Shown here in pieces: positions 10,043 through 18,655 of a stretch of 64,000 nt of DNA. A program made the translations under genes and the position numbers. The notes beneath the pieces are model-generated. The model was not told the origin of the DNA. It worked only from the letters and a program-made list of their open reading frames with translations, and did not search any database. Origin of the DNA: Cardiobacterium sp. Marseille-Q4385 (GTDB lineage: Bacteria; Pseudomonadota; Gammaproteobacteria; Cardiobacteriales; Cardiobacteriaceae); the NCBI RefSeq assembly GCF_916618745.1, contig NZ_OU745373.1, positions 1,332,501 through 1,396,500 on the forward strand, given 5' to 3'. Each line of letters starts with the position of its first letter. Positions within the stretch are counted from its first letter, which is position 1.

Positions 10043-11437
10043 TCATCCGCCGCTGTGATGCTGGGGACGAGTGAGGCGGGCGTTGTCCGCATCGGCCAGC
10101 ATCCGCTCCCGCCAGCGGGCAGCGGAATAGTGGTAGAACGGCTTGGGCTGGATTTGTTGTGACAGCCATGAGGCGATGAGGCTTGCCATCAGCAGCCAGA
10201 TTAGCAGCGGCTGGCTGCCGGTCATTTCCATGACCACCACGCTGGCGGTCACGGGTGATTGTGTCGCGGCGGCGAGGAAGGCGGCGGTGCAGAGCAGGGC
10301 GATGAGACCCTGTTCGACCGTGCCGTCGGACAGTGCCCACAGGCCGCTGCCGATCCCCGCGCCGGTACTGAGCGCGGGGGTGAAGATGCCGCCCGGAATA
10401 CCAGTCCAGTAGGTGATGACGGTCGCCCCCAGTTTTGCAGGTCCTGTGCCGGCAGGTTCGAGGGTGATACCGTTCAGGGCGTTGGCGACAGTGTGGTAGC
10501 CGGTACCATAGGTCTGGCCGTGGCTGTATGTGCCGAGGGCTGCGAGCAGCAGGCCGAGGACGAAAGCGACCGTGAGCGGGTGGCGGCGTAGCGGTGCACG
10601 CAGCAGGGCGGGGACGTAACCCGTCAGTCCTTTGGCGAGCAAGCGGGCGAAGATGCCACCTGCGACGCCGCAGGCCAAGCCGCAGATGATGATCCAGGTT
10701 AGGGGCGCGTTGCCCGTGCCGTTATAACGCGGGAAGTAGGGGTTGTTGCCCTTGATGGCGACGAGGATGAAGCCGGCGGCAAGCACGCCGAGAAGCACGC
10801 GCCGCTGCCATTGCAGGTGCAGGCCGCGTCCCAGTTCTTCGATGGCGAAGATGATGCCGGCAAGCGGTGCGTTGAAGGCGGCAGCGAGACCGCCTGCCGC
10901 GCCGGTCGCCATCAGTTCGTTGGCACTGAAACCGCCGAAGGCGAGGCGGTGGCGGCGGCAATAGGCGCCCCAGGCGAGCATTACCGCTGCGCCGACCTGC
11001 ACTGATGGCCCTTCGCGCCCAACGGAGGCACCGATGAACATGGCGAGGAAGGTCAGCGGGATTTTCCACAGGGTTTGCCGCAGTGCCACCAGCCGTCCTT
11101 TATCCATGCTGTACGGTAGGCTGATGGCGGCGATGACTTGCGGGATGCCGCTACCGGCGACGTAGGGCGCGTGTTTGCGGGTGAGATGCACCAGGGCGAC
11201 GAGGCCGAGCGGCAGCACGAACCATGACAGAAGCGGCCAGTGTCCCGCCCACCAGGCATTGGCTTCCAGCGCCCAGTCGGCGAGGGCGGCGAAGGTGAGC
11301 GAGGCCAGCGCAACCAGCACGGCCCCGATGAGCAGGCAGGTAAATTCCAGGCTTTTGCGCGAGATGCGCGAGGATTGGCGCAGTTTGCGGTGCAGGTAGT
11401 AGCGCAGGCGGATACGGCGGTTGGCGGGAGTGGGCAT
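10043..11437 (-). CDS. clcA: ClC-type H+/Cl- antiporter
   Basis: 464 aa, about 10 or more membrane helices. The three anion-site loops are present: GSGIPQV, GREGPSVQVG (with the gating Glu) and GIPGGIFTPALS. IEELGR holds the proton-path glutamate at the position of E. coli E203, and KPFYH carries the Tyr that coordinates chloride. This makes it an exchanger rather than a channel. Start at 11437 is chosen because a TATAAT box overlaps the earlier in-frame ATG at 11470. Likely used in acid resistance. Confidence 0.9.
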   Translation of the reverse strand: MPTPANRRIRLRYYLHRKLRQSSRISRKSLEFTCLLIGAVLVALASLTFAALADWALEANAWWAGHWPLLSWFVLPLGLVALVHLTRKHAPYVAGSGIPQVIAAISLPYSMDKGRLVALRQTLWKIPLTFLAMFIGASVGREGPSVQVGAAVMLAWGAYCRRHRLAFGGFSANELMATGAAGGLAAAFNAPLAGIIFAIEELGRGLHLQWQRRVLLGVLAAGFILVAIKGNNPYFPRYNGTGNAPLTWIIICGLACGVAGGIFARLLAKGLTGYVPALLRAPLRRHPLTVAFVLGLLLAALGTYSHGQTYGTGYHTVANALNGITLEPAGTGPAKLGATVITYWTGIPGGIFTPALSTGAGIGSGLWALSDGTVEQGLIALLCTAAFLAAATQSPVTASVVVMEMTGSQPLLIWLLMASLIASWLSQQIQPKPFYHYSAARWRERMLADADNARLTRPQHHSGG

Positions 11438-11468
11438 GGGGTTGGTGGGATGGTAGTGATGGGTGCGC

Positions 11469-11474
11469 ATTATA
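11469..11474 (-). promoter_or_regulatory. Putative -10 element of clcA
   Basis: TATAAT on the minus strand, placing transcription start ~25 bases before the ATG at 11437. No convincing -35 was found. Confidence 0.5.
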
Positions 11475-11519
11475 GGCGGATGGGGATGCGGCATTCGGTG
11501 GCCAGCCAAATGCGGGCAC

Positions 11520-11549
11520 AAAAAAACCGCCGTTGGTCAGGCGGCGGTT
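11520..11549 (-). terminator. Terminator of the small exported protein gene
   Basis: On the minus strand AACCGCCG / CGGCGGTT with a 9-nt loop followed by TTTTTTT, 15 bases past the stop at 11564. Confidence 0.85.
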
Positions 11550-11563
11550 CGGGGTGGGTTGCA

Positions 11564-12046
11564 TCAGCGGCGGCAGCGGGTGAGGTCGTGGCTTTCGCGG
11601 TCTTCGAGTATGAGCTGTTGCGCGTTCAGGAAGATGATGTTGGAGGCTACGGTTTGCTGCGGTTTGCTGTTGACGTCGCGGGCGATGCTTTCCGCTGCCG
11701 GACGCAGTGCCGCCTCGGTCTTGGGCGCAGTGGTCAGGCGCGGCTTGATGCTTTCGATCAGGATGGTGTCATCGCGGCGCTGCCAGTTGCCGTCTGAGGC
11801 GTAGATGAAGTGCAGGCGGGCGGGCGGTGTGTCTTTGCTGTGGATACGCACTTCGAGGGTACCTTCGCCGTGCAGGGTGCCGTCTTCTCTGTGCTGCCAG
11901 CGGGTGTTGTCGATAAACACCAGGTAGTTGTTACCGTATTGCTGGTAGCTGATGGTCTGGCACTGCCAGTCACCGCTGATCGGGACGAGGGCGGCGGCAA
12001 AAGGGGCGTGAGCGAGGAGGAGGAATGCGGCGAGGAGTCGCTTCAT
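11564..12046 (-). CDS. Exported hypothetical protein
   Basis: 160 aa. A clear signal peptide (KRLLAAFLLLAHAPFAAA) precedes a mature part of ~140 residues rich in beta-strand patterns (WQCQTISYQQYGNNYLVFI). Two cysteines remain in the mature protein (about residues 29 and 158), which could form a disulfide. I do not recognise the family. The start follows AAGGTCC, and a TATAAT lies ~35 bases upstream. Monocistronic with its own terminator. Confidence 0.7.
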   Translation of the reverse strand: MKRLLAAFLLLAHAPFAAALVPISGDWQCQTISYQQYGNNYLVFIDNTRWQHREDGTLHGEGTLEVRIHSKDTPPARLHFIYASDGNWQRRDDTILIESIKPRLTTAPKTEAALRPAAESIARDVNSKPQQTVASNIIFLNAQQLILEDRESHDLTRCRR

Positions 12047-12078
12047 GAAAGGTCCTTTGTTATTTTTAACGGATGGTA

Positions 12079-12084
12079 ATTATA
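12079..12084 (-). promoter_or_regulatory. Putative -10 element for the exported protein gene
   Basis: Perfect TATAAT on the minus strand about 33 bases before the ATG at 12046. The -35 region is poor. Confidence 0.5.
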
Positions 12085-12207
12085 CCCGCTTCCTCGTTTT
12101 TTGCGGTGGTTTTGCCACCCCATTCCGCCACAGTGCGGCACATTTTTCACAGTGAGTGTGGCAATGTCTGTGGAAAGGGGTGGCGGCGCAGGCTCGGCTA
12201 CCGGTTT

Positions 12208-13668
12208 TCAGCTCAGGGCTTGCAGCGCTTCCTGCGCAGCGGCAAAGCCTTGCGCTGCGGCTTTTTCGAACCAGCTTTTCGCAGTGTCAGGGTCTAGCGT
12301 CACGCCGAGGCCTTCGCGGTAGAGGATGCCGAGGTTGGTTTGCGCTTCGGGGTCGCCTCCGGCGGCGGATTGTTCCCAGTAGGCGCGGGCTTTGCCGTAG
12401 TCCTGGTTGACGTCAATACCGCGCGCGTAGCGGATGCCGAGGGCATTTTGCGCGCCGCTATGGCCTGCGCTGGCGGCTTTCTCCAGCCAGAGCAGGGCAG
12501 TGGCGGGTTGCGGCGGCAGGTCGAGTTCTTCGCTGTGGCCGTAGAGGATGCCGAGGCCGTATTGGGCGACGACGTGTCCGTGCAGGGCGGCTTTTTCAAA
12601 CCATTCGCAGGCTTTTTTGCTGTCTTTGTTCACGCCTTCGCCTTGCAGGTAGCAGATGGCGAGGTGGTTTTGCGCGTTGGCGTTGTCCTGTTCGGCGGCG
12701 GTTTTCCACCATTGGTAGGCTTGGGCGAAATCCTGGGTGACGCCGAGGCCGTCGTGGTAGAGCTGGGCGAGGCCGTTTTGGGCAGCGGTATCGCCCTGGG
12801 CGGCGGCCTGCTTCCAGTAGTCGTAGGCTTTTTTGTAGTCCTGCGCGACGCCTTCGCCTTCGGCGTAGATGATGCCGAGGTTGCGTAGGGCGTCGCTGTC
12901 GCCCTGGGCGGCGGCTTTTTCAAACCAGGTGCGCGCTTTATCGAGATTTTGTTCGCCACCTTCGCCGTTGTAGTAGTAGAGGGCGAGGATGCTTTGTGCT
13001 TCGGCATTGCCGCGTTCGGCCGCCTGGGTGTACCAGTCGCGTGCTTTGGCGTGGTCTTGCGTGACGCCAAGGCCGCCGCTATAGAGCCGGCCTAGCAGGT
13101 TTTGTGCGGCGGCGTTGCCTTGCGCGGCGGCTTGTTCGCACCATTCGCGTGCAACGGTGTAGTCCTGCGCGATGCCGAGGCCGCCGAAGTAGAGGAGGCC
13201 GAGCTGATATTGTGCTTCCGCATCGTGTTGGGCGGCGGCTTTTTCCCACCACTGCCGCGCTTTCTCGTAGTCCTGCGCGACGCCGTCGCCGGTGGCGTAG
13301 TAGCTGCCGAGCAGGGTTTGTGCGGCGGCGTAACCCTGGGCGGCGGCTTTTTCTTGCCACTCGTGTGCGGTTGTGCTGTTTTGCGGCACGCCCTGCCCAC
13401 GCAGGTAGAGGTTGCCAAGTTGGTGCTGTGCTTCGGCATCCCCTTGGGCGGCGGCTTTTTCCAGCCAGACGCGGGCGTTATCGTAGGCAGTAGCGACCAG
13501 GTAGGCATCGCCCAATTCGCGTTGGGCGCTCGCGTCGCCGGTTTTGGCAAGGCTTTCCAGCAGGCGGCGCACGGTGGCGTCGTCGTTTTGTGCGCGGGCC
13601 TGTTCAATCTGGCGGCGGATGGCGCCCGGATCGTCGCTGCGGCCAAAGAGTTTGCTGAAGATGCTCAT
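12208..13668 (-). CDS. Sel1-like repeat (SLR) protein
   Basis: 486 aa, almost entirely tandem ~36-residue Sel1/TPR-like repeats from about residue 45 to the end, 12 or so copies. Each has the pattern A..W.EKAAAQG...AQ..LG.LY..G.GV.QD. Such alpha-solenoids are protein-interaction scaffolds. No signal peptide is seen, so it is probably cytoplasmic. AAGGA precedes the ATG. The repeat DNA is also repetitive, so copy number may vary between strains. Partner unknown. Confidence 0.88.
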   Translation of the reverse strand: MSIFSKLFGRSDDPGAIRRQIEQARAQNDDATVRRLLESLAKTGDASAQRELGDAYLVATAYDNARVWLEKAAAQGDAEAQHQLGNLYLRGQGVPQNSTTAHEWQEKAAAQGYAAAQTLLGSYYATGDGVAQDYEKARQWWEKAAAQHDAEAQYQLGLLYFGGLGIAQDYTVAREWCEQAAAQGNAAAQNLLGRLYSGGLGVTQDHAKARDWYTQAAERGNAEAQSILALYYYNGEGGEQNLDKARTWFEKAAAQGDSDALRNLGIIYAEGEGVAQDYKKAYDYWKQAAAQGDTAAQNGLAQLYHDGLGVTQDFAQAYQWWKTAAEQDNANAQNHLAICYLQGEGVNKDSKKACEWFEKAALHGHVVAQYGLGILYGHSEELDLPPQPATALLWLEKAASAGHSGAQNALGIRYARGIDVNQDYGKARAYWEQSAAGGDPEAQTNLGILYREGLGVTLDPDTAKSWFEKAAAQGFAAAQEALQALS

Positions 13669-13689
13669 GGTTTTTTCCTTATGTTGCGG

Positions 13690-14610
13690 TTACTTGGGGA
13701 GGGTTTCGCTGTCGCGCCAGGCGGCGAGGGCAGCAATATGTTCGGGGCCGATACCGCAGCAACCGCCGATGATGTCCGCTCCGGCGGCACGCCAAGCTTG
13801 GGCAAGGGCGAGGTAGGCGGCGGGGCTGAGGTCGGTGCGGATGTCATCCAGGCCGTCATTGGCGGGCAGGGCGGCTTCGTCAGCGTCATGGGCGCAGAAT
13901 GCGTTGGCATAGACGCCGAGGCGCAAGGTGCTGTCTGCTGCGTCCAGCGCGGCGCGGGCCACCGCGATGGCGTCCGCCATGATTTCGGGGTGGCTGCAAT
14001 TGAAGAGCAGGGCGTCGGCACTGAGGTCAATGACGGTGGCAACGGCATCAGCGATGCCTTCACCGCTGCGCAGGCGCGGCGGTTTGGCAGGGTGTTCGTC
14101 GTCGAGGGTGAAGGAGGCCCAGAAGGGGCGATCGTGCGGTGCCAGCGCATGCAGGGCGCGGACTTCAGCAGTGCTGCTTTGGGTTTCGGCCAGCCACAGG
14201 TCGGCATAGGGGGCTTGTCCGTCAATAAGCGGGCGGGCGATGGCCGGAGCCTGTGCGGCGTCAAACAGGTCGGGGCGGTAGGAGCCGAATAGTGGTGGCA
14301 AAGAGGCGGCGACGCGCACTTTTTTGCCGCTGTCCCTGACGGCTTGCTGTGCCAGTTCTCCGGCGAGGCGGGCGAGTTTGTTGCCCTGGGTGCGGAAATC
14401 GTCTTCGCCGATATGGAAGGGGACGAGGGCGTAGCTGTTAGTGGTAATGATGTCGGCACCGGTCTCGATGTAGGCACGATGCACGTCGGCAACGGCGGAC
14501 GGTTGCTGCATCAGCGCGAGCGCTGACCATTGTGGCTGGGCAAAGGGCGCGCCCCGGCGCAGCAGTTCGCGGCCCATGCCGCCATCAAGGATGAGAAGGG
14601 GGTGTGGCAT
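13690..14610 (-). CDS. Homocysteine S-methyltransferase family protein
   Basis: 306 aa. Begins LLILDGGMGRELLRRG, the entry strand of the homocysteine methyltransferase barrel, and has TGADIITTNSY. The zinc ligands are visible: Cys in LLFNCSHPE and the pair in GGCCGIGPEH. Members transfer a methyl group from S-methylmethionine, betaine or a similar donor to homocysteine. No folate or cobalamin domain is attached, so it is not MetH; a MmuM-like role is the best guess. It lies 21 bases upstream of the Sel1 gene on the same strand and may be cotranscribed with it. Confidence 0.82.
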   Translation of the reverse strand: MPHPLLILDGGMGRELLRRGAPFAQPQWSALALMQQPSAVADVHRAYIETGADIITTNSYALVPFHIGEDDFRTQGNKLARLAGELAQQAVRDSGKKVRVAASLPPLFGSYRPDLFDAAQAPAIARPLIDGQAPYADLWLAETQSSTAEVRALHALAPHDRPFWASFTLDDEHPAKPPRLRSGEGIADAVATVIDLSADALLFNCSHPEIMADAIAVARAALDAADSTLRLGVYANAFCAHDADEAALPANDGLDDIRTDLSPAAYLALAQAWRAAGADIIGGCCGIGPEHIAALAAWRDSETLPK

Positions 14611-14660
14611 TGGGATTCCTTTCAGTGGTGTTTGTGTCTTTATTATAAGGGCGGCAATAA

Positions 14661-14688
14661 AAAACGGCGGTTGCCCGCCGTTTTTGTT
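14661..14688 (-). terminator. Terminator of the rhodanese gene
   Basis: AAAACGGCGG / CCGCCGTTTT, 10-bp stem with 4-nt loop. A and T runs on both sides, so it could work in either direction; on the minus strand it follows the rhodanese stop by ~16 bases. Confidence 0.85.
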
Positions 14689-14703
14689 TCTCTACTTGCC
14701 GCT

Positions 14704-15042
14704 TTATGGCGTCGCTTTTTCCGCCTGCTGTTTGGCAACAAAGGCTTGTGCATTAGCCAGGGTGCCGAGGTTGGTGACTTTTTTGTAGCCGAGGCCGCTC
14801 AATGTTTCCTGGGCGACACCGGCACGGCGGCCGCTGCGGCAGTACACGTAAATATCGGCGTCTTTGTCAGCGGTCACTTCGCTGATTTTTGCCGCTACGT
14901 CTTCCACCGGAATGTTGATGGCACCGTCGGCATGAGCTTCGGCGTATTCGGCCGGGCTGCGCACGTCAATCAGGTAGGTCTCCGCCCAGGCGCTGAGGGC
15001 AGGCACGGCGAAGAGGGCGGCGAGAAGGGTCTTTTTGAGCAT
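14704..15042 (-). CDS. Periplasmic rhodanese-like protein (PspE type)
   Basis: 112 aa: a signal peptide (LKKTLLAALFAVPALSAWA) plus one rhodanese domain. DVRSPAEYAEAHADGAINIP is the domain entry and YVYCRSGRRAGVA the active-site loop with the catalytic Cys. It resembles small single-domain thiosulfate sulfurtransferases such as PspE and GlpE, here exported. The ATG at 15042 has GGAG ten bases upstream; the frame extends upstream but without a signal peptide. Divergent from glyA. Confidence 0.87.
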   Translation of the reverse strand: MLKKTLLAALFAVPALSAWAETYLIDVRSPAEYAEAHADGAINIPVEDVAAKISEVTADKDADIYVYCRSGRRAGVAQETLSGLGYKKVTNLGTLANAQAFVAKQQAEKATP

Positions 15043-15203
15043 GTTTGGGGTCTCCGTCTGGTTTTGAGGGTGGCGAGTGTAGGGGGCAGAAATGCCGCAA
15101 TCAAGTGGGGTTTGTCGCATTTTTCCGTGCCAGTGTCGCGTGTTGCCCTTGTTACCTTGAGGCAGTACCATAGGCCGCCTTCCCCATTTGTAATATTTTT
15201 ATC

Positions 15204-16457
15204 ATGTTTAATAAAGAAATGACCATCACGGGCTTTGATGACGAACTGGCGGCCGCGATTGCCGCCGAAGCCCTGCGGCAGGAAACGCATATTGAGCTGA
15301 TTGCTTCGGAAAACTATGCCAGCCCGCGTGTGATGGAAGCGCAAGGCACTTGTTTAACCAACAAGTACGCCGAGGGTTACCCCGGCAAGCGTTATTACGG
15401 CGGCTGTGAGCATGTTGATGTCGTCGAAACGCTTGCCATCGAGCGCGCCAAGATGCTCTTCGGCGCGGATTATGCCAATGTGCAGCCGCACTCCGGTTCG
15501 CAGGCAAACGCCGCTGTCTTCCTCGCCCTGCTGAACGCGGGCGACACGGTACTCGGCATGGATCTTGGCCACGGCGGCCATTTGACGCACGGCTCGCCGG
15601 TCAGCTTTTCCGGCAGACTGTACAACGCCATTCACTACGGCCTTGACCTGAAAACCGGCCTGATTGATTACGACGCGCTGCAGCGTATGGCCACAGAACA
15701 CAAGCCAAAGATGATCATCGCCGGCTTTTCCGCCTATTCTCAGGTTCTTGATTTCCAACGTTTCCGCGAGATTGCCGACAGCGTCGGCGCTTATCTGCTG
15801 GTCGATATGGCACACGTCGCCGGACTGGTCGCCGCCGGGCTGTATCCGAACCCGGTGCCGATTGCTGACGTCGTTACCTCCACCACGCACAAAACCCTGC
15901 GTGGCCCGCGCGGCGGCCTCATTCTCGCCCGCGCCAATGAAGAGCTGGAGAAGAAGCTCAATTCCGCCATTTTCCCCGGTGTGCAGGGCGGTCCGCTGAT
16001 GCAGGTGATCGCGGCGAAAGCAGTCGCCTTCCTCGAAGCGCTGGATCCGTCTTTCACCAAATACCAGGAACAGGTGCTGGATAACGCCAAGGCGATGGTC
16101 AAAGTATTCCTTGCCCGCGGCTACGATATCGTTTCGGGTGGCACCAAGAACCACCTGATGCTGCTCAACCTCGTCAGCAAAAATATCACCGGTCGCGCCG
16201 CCGACGCTGCCCTGTCGCGCGCACATATCACCGTCAACAAAAACGCCGTGCCGGATGATCCGCAATCCCCCTTCGTCACCAGCGGTATCCGCATCGGCAC
16301 ACCGGCCATTACCACGCGCGGCTTCAAGCAGGCCGAAGCGAAGCAGGTTGCCACCTGGATCTGCGACATCCTGGATGACATTGACAACGAGGAAACTATC
16401 CTCGCCGTGCGCGAAAAAGTCAGCCGCCTCTGCGCTGAATTTCCGGTGTACCGCTAA
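15204..16457 (+). CDS. glyA: Serine hydroxymethyltransferase
   Basis: 417 aa, full length. ELIASENYASPRVMEAQGT, KYAEGYPGKRYYGGCE, HGGHLTHGSPV and TTHKTLRGPRGG (PLP lysine) are invariant SHMT signatures. It interconverts serine and glycine with tetrahydrofolate and feeds one-carbon units to purines. Start at 15204 aligns with the E. coli start. No Shine-Dalgarno sequence is visible; a TAATAT at 15191-15196 sits only 7 bases ahead of the ATG. First gene of glyA-nrdR-rib cluster. Confidence 0.97.
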   Translation: MFNKEMTITGFDDELAAAIAAEALRQETHIELIASENYASPRVMEAQGTCLTNKYAEGYPGKRYYGGCEHVDVVETLAIERAKMLFGADYANVQPHSGSQANAAVFLALLNAGDTVLGMDLGHGGHLTHGSPVSFSGRLYNAIHYGLDLKTGLIDYDALQRMATEHKPKMIIAGFSAYSQVLDFQRFREIADSVGAYLLVDMAHVAGLVAAGLYPNPVPIADVVTSTTHKTLRGPRGGLILARANEELEKKLNSAIFPGVQGGPLMQVIAAKAVAFLEALDPSFTKYQEQVLDNAKAMVKVFLARGYDIVSGGTKNHLMLLNLVSKNITGRAADAALSRAHITVNKNAVPDDPQSPFVTSGIRIGTPAITTRGFKQAEAKQVATWICDILDDIDNEETILAVREKVSRLCAEFPVYR

Positions 16458-16469
16458 CGGGGGCGTGCC

Positions 16470-16928
16470 TTGCATTGCCCCATCTGCCATCAGCCCGACA
16501 CCCGCGTCGTCGATTCTCGCCTTATCGCCGACGGCAGCAAAATCCGCCGCCGGCGCGAGTGCATCAACCCCGATTGCACCACCCGCTTCACCACCTACGA
16601 AACAGCGGAAATTTCGCTGCCGATGGTGATCAAGCAGAACGGCGAGCGGCAGGCCTTCTCGGCAGAAAAACTGCGCAACGGTCTCCTGCGCGCCATCGAA
16701 AAGCGTCCGGTCAGCGTCGATAAAATCAACCGTCTTATTGACGACATCGAAAACCGCCTGCGTATCGGCGGCGAGCGGGAAATCCCCTCACGCCGCCTCG
16801 GCGACTGGGTCATGCAGGGGCTGAAGGACATCGATCATGTCGCCTACATCCGCTTCGCCTCGGTGTACCTCAGCTTTCAGGACGTCGAAGCCTTCATCAA
16901 CACCATCGCCGAACTGCGGCAAGACTAG
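16470..16928 (+). CDS. nrdR: Transcriptional repressor NrdR
   Basis: 152 aa. N-terminal zinc ribbon HCPICHQ...CINPDC, then RRRRECINPDCTTRFTTYE, and an ATP-cone domain (MVIKQNGERQAFSAEKL). NrdR senses ATP/dATP and represses ribonucleotide reductase operons through NrdR boxes. The start codon is TTG at 16470, 12 bases after glyA, with a GGGGG stretch upstream; the family usually begins M(H/R)CPFC, which supports it. No NrdR box was identified in the window. Upstream of ribD, as in E. coli. Confidence 0.95.
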   Translation: MHCPICHQPDTRVVDSRLIADGSKIRRRRECINPDCTTRFTTYETAEISLPMVIKQNGERQAFSAEKLRNGLLRAIEKRPVSVDKINRLIDDIENRLRIGGEREIPSRRLGDWVMQGLKDIDHVAYIRFASVYLSFQDVEAFINTIAELRQD

Positions 16929-16933
16929 CCGCC

Positions 16934-18034
16934 ATGCACGACGATACCTACTGGATGCGGCGCGCGCTTGACCTCGCGCGGCGCGGCCTCTACACCACCG
17001 CCCCCAATCCGCGCGTCGGCTGCGTCCTCGTCAAAAACGACGTTGCCGTCGGCGAAGGCTGGCACCAATATGCCGGCGAGCCGCACGCCGAAGCACACGC
17101 CCTGCGCGCAGCGGGCGACGCGGCCAGTGGCGCCACCGCCTACATCACCCTCGAACCCTGCGCGCATCATGGCCGCACCCCGCCCTGCGCTGACGCGCTC
17201 ATCGCCGCCGGTATCGCCCGCGCCGTCGTCGCCTGCCGAGATCCTAATCCGCTTGTGGCCGGTCAAGGCGTCGCCCGCCTGCGCGCCGCTGGCATCGCCG
17301 TTAGCGAAAACGTGTGCCAGGCCGAAGCCACCGCCCTCAATCGCGGCTTCTTCCGCCGCATCAGCACAGGCCGCCCCTTCGTCACCCTGAAACTCGCCGC
17401 CTCGCTTGATGGCCGCACCGCGCTGGCAAATGGCGACAGCCAATGGATCACCGGCGAAGCGGCACGGCTGGACGCGCACCAGCACCGCCTCGCTGCCGAC
17501 GCCATCATCGCTGGTACCGGTAGCATCATCGCCGATAACGCCCGTCTCACGGCGCGTTATCCCACTGACCGGCCCAGCCGCCAGCCGCTGCGCGTCATCA
17601 TCGACAGCCGCCTGCAAACCCCGCCTGATGCCGCCGTCTTCAGCGAACCCACGCCCATCCTCATCGCTTGTGGCGAAGTCGCGCCAGCCCCTGCCTACCC
17701 CGCTCATGCCGAACTGCTGCGCTTGCCGCTTGCCGACGGCCACATCTCACTTGCCGCCCTGCTTGACGAACTGGGGCGACGCGGCATCAACAACGCCCTC
17801 GTCGAAGCCGGGGCAGGGCTGGCGGGCGCCTTTCTGCGCGCGCAACTAGTCGATGAAATCCTCTACTACCTCGCGCCCTGCCTGCTCGGGCCGGATGCCC
17901 GCCCGCTGGCCGCGCTGCCGCCGCTTACAGACCTATCTGCTAAAATGCAGTACACCATCACCGATACCACCCCGCTAGGCACCGACCTGCGCCTCACCCT
18001 TACCCCGGAAAACCCATGTTCACAGGCATCATAG
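16934..18034 (+). CDS. ribD: Bifunctional riboflavin deaminase/reductase RibD
   Basis: 366 aa. The N-terminal deaminase (1-~145) starts YWMRRALDLARRGLYTTAPN and has HAEAHAL and PCAHHGRTPPCADAL, the zinc site. The C-terminal reductase (~150-360) has KLAASLDGRTAL and a late GINNALVEAGAGLAGAF. It performs steps 2 and 3 of riboflavin synthesis. It starts 5 bases after nrdR and its last 19 bases overlap ribE, which suggests coupling. Confidence 0.96.
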   Translation: MHDDTYWMRRALDLARRGLYTTAPNPRVGCVLVKNDVAVGEGWHQYAGEPHAEAHALRAAGDAASGATAYITLEPCAHHGRTPPCADALIAAGIARAVVACRDPNPLVAGQGVARLRAAGIAVSENVCQAEATALNRGFFRRISTGRPFVTLKLAASLDGRTALANGDSQWITGEAARLDAHQHRLAADAIIAGTGSIIADNARLTARYPTDRPSRQPLRVIIDSRLQTPPDAAVFSEPTPILIACGEVAPAPAYPAHAELLRLPLADGHISLAALLDELGRRGINNALVEAGAGLAGAFLRAQLVDEILYYLAPCLLGPDARPLAALPPLTDLSAKMQYTITDTTPLGTDLRLTLTPENPCSQAS

Positions 18035-18654
18035 AAACCACTGGCACCCTGCGCGCCTGCGACACGCACGGCGACGACAGCACCCTCACCATCGCTTCCC
18101 AGGCATTCGATTTTGCCCGCTGCGCCCTGGGCGACAGCATCGCCGTGAACGGCGTCTGCCTCACCGCCACCGCCCTCGGCGCGGACTGGTTCAGCGCCGA
18201 TGTCTCCGCTGAAACCCTGCGTCTTACCACCCTCGGCGATCTTACCCCCGGCGCCGCCGTCAACCTCGAACGCGCCCTGACACTCGCCACCCCGCTGGGC
18301 GGCCACCTCGTCAGCGGCCATGTGGACGGTGTCGGCGAACTCATTGACCGCATCCCCGAAGCGCGCAGCGAGCGCCTCACCATTGCCGCGCCGCGCGCGC
18401 TGATGCGCTACATCGCGGCGAAAGGCTCCATCACCGTGGACGGCATCAGCCTCACCGTCAACGGCGTGGACGGCGACACCTTCCACGTCAACATCGTGCC
18501 GCACACCCAGGCGCGTACCACCCTTGCCGACCTGCGCCCCGGTGCACACGTCAACCTCGAAGTGGACCTCATCGCCCGCTACCTCGAACGCCTGCTGCAT
18601 GCCCCGCAAGAAAGCGGCCTCACCCTCGACACCCTACGCCAACACGGATACTAA
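18016..18654 (+). CDS. ribE: Riboflavin synthase alpha chain
   Basis: 212 aa. The two lumazine-binding repeats are clear: MFTGIIETTGTL with SIAVNGVCLTAT in the first, and GGHLVSGHVDGVGEL with SITVDGISLTVNGVDGD in the second. It dismutates two 6,7-dimethyl-8-ribityllumazine molecules to riboflavin. The ATG at 18016 lies inside the end of ribD. Named ribE here (the E. coli equivalent is called ribC). Confidence 0.96.
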   Translation: MFTGIIETTGTLRACDTHGDDSTLTIASQAFDFARCALGDSIAVNGVCLTATALGADWFSADVSAETLRLTTLGDLTPGAAVNLERALTLATPLGGHLVSGHVDGVGELIDRIPEARSERLTIAAPRALMRYIAAKGSITVDGISLTVNGVDGDTFHVNIVPHTQARTTLADLRPGAHVNLEVDLIARYLERLLHAPQESGLTLDTLRQHGY

Positions 18655-18655
18655 A

